DNA from: Glandiceps talaboti
Taxonomy: Eukaryota; Hemichordata; Enteropneusta; Spengelidae
Direction: 5' to 3'
NCBI RefSeq assembly: GCF_964340395.1
Contig: NC_135549.1
Coordinates: 24,368,342 to 24,432,341, forward strand
Length of the DNA: 64,000 nt
Of this stretch, positions 12,322 to 24,900 are shown in pieces; positions within the stretch are counted from its first letter, which is position 1, and the number at the start of each line of letters is the position of its first letter. The notes under the pieces were generated by a model. That model was not told where the DNA came from, did no database searches, and saw only the letters and a program-made list of their open reading frames with translations. The position numbers and the translations under genes are program-made.

Positions 12322-15123
12322 GGAATTGCTCCCAACAATTTTCTGTTATGCAGTCATATAACATATATACACAATCATACAAAAACAATGAAACAGTCTT
12401 CCCTATGCATCCAATGAAGCATGTGCATACTGTAGGGAAAGGAATCTCTTAGAATATTAGAAGTGTTTGTGCGTGAATGTATCTTAGAGTGCATGCACTT
12501 TTGCTGCTGTACAAACTCTATCCACACATCTACATGTATGTATTCAGGAAGAAATAAATCCTCCCCATCCATCCATCCATCCATTCATCCATCCATCCAT
12601 TCACCCATCCAAAAGAGTATGCAGTATGGTAATGACTCTCTCAAGTTGAATATTGAGATATTTTTTGGTGTGAATATATCAAATTGTGTTTATTCCTGTG
12701 CTTATACTTTACTCATTAGTTATTACTGTATATATGGTAGGTTATTCACAAATTTATATTACAGATTTAAAAAATCCTCTCTGTGCATCCAAGGAAGCAT
12801 AGTGTAATGAAAGTACCGGTAATCACTTGGGATGTTTACATGTAGTTTCTCTAAATATCATATTCAACAATGCATTCATTTCTGTTGGCCCTTTGTGATC
12901 GTTTTCCGTTACATATATTCTTATCAGCCATGTGAGTAGGTGTATGGTAATATCATATTATGAATTATGAATTTGATTTAGAAATTGTTATACATAACGT
13001 AATCCTTTAAAAATTAAAAAAAAAAATTTTTGAAGAAGAAGTACATCAATACTGTAAAATTCTTTACATTCACAAAATTATGTGATAGTGTTTGTACTGA
13101 TTGTGTGTATTTTGTCCATTTTCAAGCTTAGTCAAACATTCCAGATTATGCTATTAGGATACTAATGTATTTTCCTACGGACCACTGCTGCAGCCATGCA
13201 CAGCTTGGATTGAAATGCAAATAGATACAACCACATGTATATGCCGAGTTATTGAAATTTGAATCAGCCAATGAAAGTCTTCATATCAGTCTGAAACCTT
13301 GTTGTTAGCCAATAGAAAGGCTCGACACAATACAGTTATTTGAGGAGGTCACTGTATTGTAATCCCTGTTATTGGTAGGGAGCAGGTTGTGCTTATAAAA
13401 TTCATGTCACATGGACTGATATCTTTTATATTAAAAATTTATAGGTCTGCCTGGTAACAGTTGTTGAAATTCACCTAATGAAAATATCACTGTAGTAAAT
13501 CGAATTAATATGATATTGATATGTATTTGTTCACCGATACATTTAACATTTAACGAGACACTTGTACATATTGGATAGTCATATACGTACTGTACACACT
13601 TAATAAAATGATTTTGCCAAGGATTTTGAAACCTCATGGAAACACCTCCTGGTCCTCCTTCCCTCACCCTACAGACAGAAAAGTCAAATTAATTTTTATC
13701 AAAATCGTTATCCAAACACGTAACCATAGTTATGGAGAGTAAGTAATTACTCGTAGAAATTTTGCTAGATCTGATTTGTTTTTGACAAAAATACTACTAC
13801 CGGTGCTAAAGGGATGTAGGTAATTTTTAAAAAAATAGCAGGTAATACTGGAAAAGTAGGTGGTAACAGGAACAAGAGAGACGTCATGGGTCCGCCCAAC
13901 AATGGATACAGAGTGAATAAACGAATTCCTGAAAACTTAGGCAACAAGAAATTGTGGAGTAGCCTGTTGTTTTAAACAGCTACCAGCTCTTATCTGTACA
14001 TCCCTGTTACTAGTTGATGGTACAAATTAATAACCCCATTTCAGTACCAATATGTACAAACTGAAATGTATTTGTATAGTTACAAGGTAATATATTTCCA
14101 TTGTTAGTTTAATTATATCAAACATTGTTCTCCGTTAATGTAATTTCAAAAATATACATTTTTGCAGTAATTTAAGATTTATTTATTAGATTTTTTTTCA
14201 GGTTAGCAAAATACATAATGTGATTTTTAACTTATTTTCCTTAATATGTACCTCATCTGACAAACAAGGTTATTACAGCAGTATCATTTTTCAATCAGAC
14301 AACCACAATATATTCACTAGAAATTGTGAAAATACCAATAATTTACGCATGTCATGTTAATCCGTGGTTGATGTCATCCATACATGTAAGTAGTAAGAAA
14401 CAGGTTGATATCACTACCACTGTTGAAAGTGCTGATTTTTGAATGCCCACCCAAAAATCTATTTTATTTTATTTTAATATTGTGTATACACAGCGACAAA
14501 AGATATGCTTACGAAACACAGGTGATGCCATACACTTCAAGGTGCACAATGTTACGACAAGTAAGTTATTGTTCCTAACAAAACAATTTCAGAAATACAT
14601 TCCTGTTTCATCTAGTGCAGCTTTAATGTATCATTCACAGATTAACATCACACAGTGACACAATACATGTATTAATAACCAGATACACATCAACCACTTA
14701 CTTACTTAATTAAATTGACATATTTAGGTTGGCAGTATTAGTGTTCCATTAGTGTGGTGCTAATGAGACCAGACAAATAATCTGATGTACTTGTTGTGAG
14801 AATCTTAGATAACATTCAACAACTGTGTTTATTTTGCTATTTAAAGATTACCGACAACACATCATATCAGAAAGTGTGGTTACTCCAGAATGACACGTGT
14901 ACCTCAGTTCATTGTAGTGTGGTATTGTGAAGGAACAAACTATATGATAGGCCTGCATCTTGATGATTTCACAACTTCCCAAATAGGTTACGACTCTGCA
15001 AATTGTTGCTACATATATGTATATAGTATGTGTATATTATCAACTTAATTAATGCTGTGTACATATCATGCATTTACAAACATGAAAACAGTCAGAATAA
15101 TTTTTCTTGACATTTCATTGTCG

Positions 15124-15184
<61 letters not shown>

Positions 15185-15217
15185 TATCATCATCACTACC
15201 ACCACCATCATCATCAG

Positions 15218-15248
<31 letters not shown>

Positions 15249-18200
15249 GTCATCATTGTCAACATGTTCGTATTGTATCTATGATATAAATCAGTTTTCT
15301 CACTTTATATACATTGTACGTGTACATGCAGTCCATACAGCTATTTCCTACAACACATTTTGAGTTTGTCTACCAAATATCCTAGAAATGCAGTGATCAC
15401 ATGTGTGTTCCAATATCATCTTCCAACACATAGAGATCATCAGTTTGTGTGCCAATATCACACACTGTGGTCACCGACAAATGCCTACTTCCCGGCCGTG
15501 ATCTCGGCGTAATAGTTCCGTCGCTGTTTGCTTGCTTGTGTTTTGAAGTGCATTTCCATCCAGCGAATGCTTTTTTGAATGCCTCTCTGTACCTTGAACA
15601 TGTAACATTGTAGATGAGTGCATTGATTGCAGAGTTTAGAAACAGTAGCGTTTTAGCCAGCAGTTGTAAGGCCAGTTGCTTCTCTTCCATCTCTGGAATT
15701 GCCCCGACAGAGTACAGCAACATTTCAAAATAAAAGACGTACTCAGGAGAGACGCATATAAAGAAGACAAATGTGGTCACAATAAGAAGTACAATGACTT
15801 GCTTTCTGTCATGCAGTACACCAGACATTGTGTTCGCAAGTGCTTGCTCTTCCTTCCGCAATTTACAAATGATCATGGTGTAGAGAACGATAACCACACA
15901 CATCGACACCATGAATGCAAGTAGTTGACACAGAAGTGTAATCGTGAATAAGACTTTGGACATGATAATTGCACACAGTGTATAGGGCAGAGATAGCAGT
16001 ACTCCACAAATCCAACAAGCCATAACAGATGCTCGGATACGAGACCGTCTGTGCAAATACCTTGCTCTGAACGGATGACATATTCCGACATATCGCTCTA
16101 TGCTTACCAGTGCCATGATGAACAGTGAAGCAATTTGGGGGATCGAACTGAATATACTGTGCATGAAACTCGCTATGTTCATGTTAACATCCTCGCGGTG
16201 ATGCAAGTAGATTTCGGTCGGAATTCCGGTTACGAGAAATAAAGTGTCTGCCACACATAAATTCATCAGGTAAATGTTCAGGACGGTTCTCATGGAAGGC
16301 ACTTTAAATGTTACGTACATGAATGCAAAGTTACCCACCAATCCAAATACTAAAATCACGATAAGTAAAATCGTATAGATGACTTGATCCGTTCCAACTT
16401 CATGTTCAATTTCGCTTCCATTGTGTCTCCCAGCAGAGCTGTTATCACTGTAATTTGTCTCAGTTGTATCAAGTGGTTGATGATTTGTGTTGAGACTCCG
16501 AGATAGCTCGTTTTCGTACATCTTTAAGGGTGTACCGTAGGTAGAGTAGTTTTTTTTTGAGCGATATTGTTAGCTAACTTGAAAGTGTAAATTACATCAT
16601 GCAATGGTCTTAAAATCAGTTACCCGTGAAAGTATGAATAAGAAGTGCGGCATAGATGTCTCTTGATTTTAAGAAGACCTCTTCACCAGGTCTGTATCCG
16701 TACTGATGGAGGCCTCTGTCCACTCGTCAACCTGTCAGCTTCGATATTGCTGATATACGAGTTCTCCAATCTTGTGACTACATTAAGTTCTCCTAATAGC
16801 CACAGTTTTGATCAACTGCTAATTAAAGTGTCTGCTGGCATTTCCCATAAAAAAAGGTCATTTTTACTGGCTGATGTCAGTTGGCGGGCTGTTTGACAGA
16901 GTGAATGATTAACACAGGGTATTCTAAATCTAGCCAAGAACTAGTGAAATGTAAACGACATTGGAATCCATGTAAGTGATCTGTGTTAGTTTTTGGTACA
17001 TGACTGGTATTGATTTTTCCGTGTCTGACGATGTTACTCTTTCTCGTCCATTGATGTATATCTCGTAGCCAATCAAAACGACAACAAGCCATGACTGCAC
17101 TGGTATGTTGATGATTTGAGTGAGAGGGTTTCCAAACCACATGTTAGTTCAGAACATCGTAGGTGGTTTATAATAGACAAAAAGACGCTTCTATTGGAGT
17201 GCAATGACTGGCAACCTTTTCTAGGGCAATTATGTTCTCATACAAATCTCCCTTAGTCAGCATCTGATATCACTGTGATAGTTTAATGACCCCACAGAGT
17301 TCCTCATAATTTCTTTTGCAAAAACCAAATGTAGTGTATCAGTGATAAATATATAATAATACTGTTGTTTTTACCACGTGTATTTTTTAAATTAAAGAAG
17401 TAGTGGAAAGTCATAATTTATTAGATGAATACAGAAACTGGTTTGAGATTTCGTGTCCGATTACTTACTAAGACTTTTGTTTGATGAATGAGCCCTCGAT
17501 GTTAGGTTATAAATTCAAGAACTACGTCATCCACAGTAATATTACTTCCGAATTTCAAGCCTGTTGAGAAAGACCCTTAGAAAATATTGTTTACTCAACA
17601 TTAATGGTAGTTACTTTTGTATAGTGTGTATCCAGACGTAATCGTCGAATAATGTGACTCAGCCTGAAAACTGTGACATAGAGTATACAGTAAACTGTAG
17701 ATTAATCGTTAAATTCAAATTTATCATAATTTCTGTGTAATTGTTTTTCATTTTGTTCAGATTCCCATGGAGTGAAAATGCAATGACATAACAACTATTT
17801 GAGAGATTTATAACTGTAACGCGTTTTTTTATGGTGTGGTATCGTGGACTTTTGTATGATATTTCTAAAAATGGCTGTGAGTATGTGTTAAAACAGGTGT
17901 GTCAACTCCACAGTAGCTATGATGTCATGGTAACATGGAAGTTTGTGTACGTCTACAGATTACCGTGATACCCTAAAACTGTCTTAAAGGGAGACAAGTT
18001 AGTCTAATAGGAAGTAGGGACTTACACCTATATCATTGTATCAATTGTGACTTGTAACTTGTAAGAACATGTACATATAGTAGCAGTGTTTGAGATTCAT
18101 ATGACCGGGTTTCTGTAACTCTATGTAATTACACCCTATATCATGGGGGGAGGGGGGGGGGGGTGTGTGTGTGTGAAAAGGAAGTTAAAGTTAGATCTAT

Positions 18201-18912
18201 ACCTGAATTACCCAGGCTTTTTGTCAGCCAAAATTATGGTACAAAGTATGGAAATAAATGAAATTTTTACCATATTCACCCCTCTGTTACTTGTGTTCCC
18301 ACCAACACTGTACTGTGGTACAATGGAAATACATGAAGGTTTTACTAGATTCACCTCTCTGTTTGAGGGCCCTCCACCAACACTATGGTGCACAGTATGG
18401 AAATATGTGAAAGTTTGACCAAATTCACCCCTCTGTTACTTGGGTTCTCCACTAACTCTCGGGTACACCACAGACAAGGAAGGGTGGGTGCACACTTTGG
18501 AAATATATGAAAGTTTGACCAGATTCCCCTTCTCTCTTACTAGAGTTTCCCCACTATAATCATGGTACAGAAATCTACATGTATGCAAGTTTTACCAGAT
18601 TTCACCCCTCTGTTACTGGAGTTCCTCACCAACACTGGGGTGCACAGTATGGAAATATATGCAAGTTTTTAACCAGATTTCAACCCTCTGTTACTTGAAG
18701 CACCCCCACTATAACTATGGTACAATGTATGACATCTGTACACAATTTACCAGATTTCACTCCTACATTTAGTGGGATTCCATAAAAATCCTTCCTACCC
18801 ACACTATTTTGAAATTTGCCATATTGGAACCACACACATATAATTTTTACCTCCCGTACGGGTACGGGAGGTATTAAAAGGGGATGTCTGTCTGTGTGTC
18901 TGTCATGTGGGC

Positions 18913-18949
<37 letters not shown>

Positions 18950-21900
18950 TGTCTGTCTGTCTGTGTCACCATTTTCTTAAAAACGGCTGGCTCAATTATA
19001 ATGAAATTTAGTACATATAATGTTTGGGGTAATGGCTAGACCTGGATAGTTTTTGAGCGACATCTGTTCATGTTAATTAGGGAAATTTGCATATGAATGA
19101 AATCAACTAATTAAGCAATATCTTAAGACTGCATACTTCAATTTCAATATAATTTAGTATATTCGTTAAACATAACAACATACATTTGTCCTTTAAAATT
19201 TGTTGATGCACCTTACAGTGTTAATGAATAATTTGCATAATTAACGATTTTCGGCAATTAAGCTATATCTTAAGAATACATACTTCAATTTTAATATAAT
19301 TCAGTACACATGTTAACCATAACAATCGCATATGTCCTGTAAAGCTTGTTGATGTACCTTTTAGTGTTAATGAATAATTTGCATAATTGATGATTTTTGG
19401 TAATTAGCTATATCTTACGACTGCATACTTCAATTTCAATATAATTTACTTCATACATTAAACGTAACAAAGTTTATACACCCTATAAAGTTTGTTGATG
19501 TACCTTACAGTGTTGATAACTAATTTGCATGATTATTGATTTTCGGTAATTAGGATATATCTCAAATATGCAAGTTTCATATTTCGTATAATATGGTACA
19601 TATATCAACCACAATAATATGCACCTGTCCTATGAAGTTTGCTGCTACAACTTTTACCTTTAATGAGTATTTTGACCCCACCTAGTTTTCACCCTAAACT
19701 TTTCTTTACATAATCGAGAAAAAAATAATAAAATCATGAAAATCTTGCAAGATATAGTGGATGCGAAAACTGACATCAACTTAAAAAGGCAATATAAAAC
19801 CTTTCTTCCAATCTGTAATGGCTGTACAGCAGATGGGAAGAAAGCAATAACACAGACACCATACTGAAAGTGAAAACAATGGAAAACATTACTACTCACA
19901 CATGAAAAAAAAAATCTACCTATTCTAAAATTGGGCGTCATCAGAACTACACATTTTTTTTTGGGGGGGGGGGGGGGGGGGTTGAGGGGGCTTATACTGA
20001 TCTGAGCCCAACAATAAATAAAGATTACAATCAAAAAATAACAAGCAAACTAGAAAACACTGACATTTGATATTAGGATTATTTACAATGTAATTGGTAA
20101 CCTATGAAATTTGTTTTAGTATTCAAATTATCTTCTGTTTTCTTACCCTTCCTGAGTTTGTGAGAAATACTTATTAAACAGGATTAATGAAATTGTTGTC
20201 ACATTTAGGGTTGTATCAATCACTGATAAATCAAAAGAGAGAACATTTGTTTATTTAAGTACTTTGCAAAGTAGCTTATCACTGACGTGGCACAGTGATT
20301 TAATACATAAATCACTCACGATATAAAAAGCAAAGTAAAATTGCCAACTATAAATTTTATCTACAAATTGAAGATTTGATTGACTTTTAAATGGAAGTAT
20401 AATATATATTTTTTCTCCATATTAGGTGGAGTATTTCAATTTTTTGGGGGGAAAATGTTGGTTGTATATCTGTTTCGGGATAGACAAGGCAGATAACGTC
20501 AGTTATGACTTACATTGTATGTATTACATGTATATCCATCAGTAGTACTCTGGATATACCATGAATCATTCACATCTGTCACCCTTTCTCATACTTTAAC
20601 CATATTAAGCCTGATACATTGGATGTAATTATTACGGTACATAGAGTTACAGAAACCAAGTCACTAATTATCGACATAAAGGTTATTTTTTTTGTGATGC
20701 ACCATCTTTGTGAAGTGTGGTCATTTTGTTTACAAAAATGTTTTACAAAACTGCCAAATTTAGATATCATTAACTACAACATTGATATATTGTACACCTG
20801 ATACACAAATTCAAGCATTTTGCAATGATCCTTCATATAACCTCATGAGGGCGCTGTTCACTACCTGACACGTGCATTTGAATACATGTACATTGTACAT
20901 TCACAAACCATTTATGATAAGATAGCTCATCTCAACTATTTACTGACTATATGAGTGTGCCACTTGTAGTATACTACTAGTACAAAGTTTATTGCCATTA
21001 GTTATGCATTATGTATTTCAATTTCAAAACACCCAAGCTTCTTTAATAACCTGTATGTTTATTCAGCTACAGAAATAAAGTATCCAAATAACACAAAACA
21101 TGTGTAAGCTTCATTTCAAAGTAAATATTGTTAGGATCAGATATGCTTAATATTAGTTCAACCAGAATGTTGTAGGGGTTCTACTTCTAGTTCTTTGCAT
21201 TAAATGCATCATGTACATGTTGCTGGGACTAGTAGTTCACCTCCTCACATACACATGTACAGCTGGTTTGAAAAGAAGTCTTTGTTTGACCAGGTTTTGT
21301 CTGTACACAGCCTTTCAAAACAGGTGTGTAAAGTGTACACTGGGACAAGATTATAATTTTCATGATTTAAAGTCTGAAAAACAAGAACTGAAATAGAGAA
21401 TCGATGAGATAGTTTGGCTGGTCAAATAGTGAGAAATGTGTACAGTTAAAAGATGTTGTAGGAGTAGTCTGTTATAAAGTTTCTGTATGCAAATCAGGGT
21501 ATTGCAGTAGAGCAGTACATTGTACATCTCATTTCTGGTTTTGATGTCTGAGTCTTAGTAGCACATGGGATATACTCAGTAACCAGTGTTCATCTATGAT
21601 CTATTTTTTTTCTGAACTTCAGTTCCCTCTGGAAGCAATTTCCAATCAGCAGTTTCTTGAGCTCTGTCTTGTAACTTTCCACAGTACATCAGTGTCTATG
21701 TCGTACTATTAGGAACCAGAAGAATCTGTTACAAGTAGGTCGAACTTGATTGTGAATCATCATTGGTGTACAGTGATGTCGACATGTACATGCTTTCTTT
21801 TTAGCATTGATGTAGAACTTCAAACAGTGCTGACAAAACACCACTAATTTACTTGCTTCAGCTGGTCAATGGTTAGACCTTTCCCAGCAAATTACTGTGT

Positions 21901-24900
21901 CGACAGTCGTCAAAATACCTGTATTGGCGCATGCCTGAAGAGGTAGTCTAAAAATAAGGACATCATATTTAACACCTGTAAAGATTCAACTCACAGCTTC
22001 CTGTACTGTGTGGTGCTGAAAGTCAGTGAAATATGGCTTCTATAAACTTGACGAATAATTCTTCAGAATCGGACAACTCAACTTTGACAGGTAGTGAGTG
22101 TCGACATTTGACTGAACAAGGAACTAACGCATACACCATCTTGGTTCTGCTTATTTTATCTTTTGGAGTAATTGGTAACTTTATCTTTATGTTCGTGGTG
22201 TACAAAGTCAAGTCCATGCGGAAACATCACATCAATTTCTACCTTCTGAATCTGGCAATAGTCGACTCCCTGTTTTTAGCCGTGCTAGCACAACATGACA
22301 TTAGTGTTCTACAGTTTGGGTCTTCATCGGGAGAACTGCAGTGCCTTCCGACTCTCTTTATCTGCATTCCTCAGTATACCGCTATGTTCACCATCACAAC
22401 AATCAGTATTGAGAGATACATCGCGATATGTAAGCCTTTGCTAGCTCAGAAAACAAGTTCGAACGTCAGAGCCAGAAGATTAATCGGTGCCACATGGTTG
22501 TTTGGTGTACTGTTTGCGCTTGCAATTGTTTTACCTTGCTTATTACATGCTGGAGGATCCACAACTACACTGGTTATAATTCTTTTCCAAATGGTACCAT
22601 TTTTAATAACAATGATCACTGTTCTTGTACTTTATGTACTTGTGATTAGACGACTGCAAAAACGTAGTCGGTCCATACATTCTCACAGCCACATACGCCA
22701 GAACTGGAGAGTAAGAGAAACAAGACAAGTCGTCAAGCTGTTAGTCGTCACTACTCTTATATTCTTCTTACTTGTGTTTCCAGACCAAGTGGTGTATGTT
22801 CTCGTAATCTTTGGAAACTCGGGTGTGGTTCACGTAGAGTGCAATGTGGTGAAACAGGTAACCTATTATGCTTGTCATGCACTTCTCCTATTAAACGCTG
22901 CCATCAACCCTTATATCTACACCGCAGTAAGCTCTCAATACCGTGCTGCTTTCAAGTTAGCCTTCATCAAAACTTGTCGATGTTGCTTCAAAACATGTGT
23001 ACAGCATCCACACACTGATAATATGGTGAGTGACAATGGTAACACTACATGTAGTTATAGACCAACGACTCACGGTGACAATCTAGTGTATCGTATCAGT
23101 TCAAACCCTACGCTACAAGTTCCAGTTCGTCCAGCATATTCTCATGTGTCAAGTCAAACTGTTGAACAAATTCAGGAAAACATTTTAGAAAGTTGTGATC
23201 AAGTGTGCAATCAGAACAAAAATGAAGTGAAGTTAGTTCACTGATATTGATAAAAGTATAGCCTTGTATAGTCAAAGAAAGGTGAATGTCTTTATGTACT
23301 CACTTGGGATCAGTGTGTCCCCGTATAAAGACGCTTTTACAGTTGGTCAAAATGTTTTTTTTTTAAATGCGTTCCCTTTGAAAGTTTGAGTCACCACAAA
23401 GTAAGGCATACACATGTAGGGCAGTATCAACAGCAATTTCTTGTGATGCACTAAAATTTGAAATTTTAGTGCATCACAAGAAATTGCTGTGTCATTGATG
23501 CATCAAATAGGCCTGGAGGGCACACTGCCGGTGATACATGCATCTGAAATGTCATGGATACATAATGATTGAGACTACATTTGTATTAAACCAGTAGTCT
23601 AACTCTAAGGTCGGAAGATGTAGAAGATCTGAGGACATGCAAATGTAACCAAAAAAGACATCATAGACTTCATTTATAACTCCTCTTTTGCTAAAATTTG
23701 TGTTTTTAAAAATGTATCTCAATTACGATATGTTGCACATACATGTACACTGATACAGAATGTTTGTTGCCCTTTTCTTGAATTCCAATATTCTGATTTC
23801 AATACGAAATACAAATAGAAGCAATGGTGACAAGATTTACATTACAAATGACACATGTACAGTACATCATGTACATTACATTGTAACTATTAGGGGTGTG
23901 ATAAAGTATTGTGTACACATTCTTAAGACTGGACTTTTGTACTCTAACCATCAATGTCAAATTTCAACGAGGTCACGCACATTGTATTAAAATGGATGGC
24001 TTTCTTTTGTAAAAAAAAATCAGTATATACAAGAAATATAAGATACCGTAATTAAATTCATGATTACAATTTACATGTAAGATGTATGTGGCAAGTTTTT
24101 CTCTAGGAGTTATAAAATCAATGATGTGTACTTTTTTTGTATTTCTTAAAAGGTCATGTAGATGTTCTGTTTGATGGCGTTGGTACGTGAACAGTTACTT
24201 CAAAACAACAGAAAACAAATTTATCATGCAAAAACTCATAAATAATAGAAAAATAAATATTAAACAAATTTAAGTAAATGAGGCAATGTTTGGAAAAGAT
24301 TGAGTGAATAAGTTGACTTTACGTGGTACTGTTTGTAGTAGTCTAGTAACTGCATGTATACGTGTGATCTCTTTTGATCTCTTTAAACATGTTCATCAGG
24401 TCAGTAAATCATATTTCTTGTACCACGACCAAGGGATGTTATTACTATGAGTTAACGTTTCACCTGTTCAGGTCAATCGGTTTTGTCAAACTGTCCACTT
24501 GCTTGCTACGATCACGGCATTGTCAATACGGCATCTAGCGGTATACAGTAAAGCCAGCAAATGGACAGTTTGACTAAGCCTGTCGACCTGAACAGGTGAA
24601 ACGCTACTCGTAAGTAATAATAACCCTTGGTAATGGTACAATATTAACATACTATTACTATACGTTGTGTCATCGTTTTCTACGATATCTCTCTGTATTT
24701 TGTTTGTGTGATGAAAAATGCATGAGATGTAAAAAAAAAAATTGTGCCGCCTAATTTAAATGTAGTCTTTCTGGTTTGGTAGTCAGCAGTTCAACAAGCT
24801 CTGGTTAACTAAAACTTAAAGTCATCATAATGACAATTGGATGATGAGTGGTGTTTAGATAGCTGAAGATTGTCTCTCATCTCCTGGATATAAATGATAA

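Larger units (their letters stand above)
11395..15396. other. SLC35C1 intron 3, left part
   Basis: Holds the SINE-like element at 11472-11838 and microsatellites near 12247, 12562 and 15117. A segment near 14250-14420 resembles 36280-36420 (TTTTTCAATCAGACAACCA block). No gene lies upstream of the first receptor. Confidence 0.7.
16522..22032. other. intron 3 between receptors 1 and 2
   Basis: No gene is seen in this stretch. Bases 16522-18200 and 19970-22032 show no clear repeat unit apart from a G-run near 19963-19982. The middle holds three repeat blocks described separately. The short frames antisense to or flanking the receptors show no similarity. Confidence 0.65.

Noticed and set aside
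15052-15363. Poly-Ser and poly-His frames
   Set aside because: These are translations of the (TCA)n microsatellite.
16645-17142. Small overlapping frames beside receptor 1
   Set aside because: No similarity and several competing frames on both strands; treated as chance.
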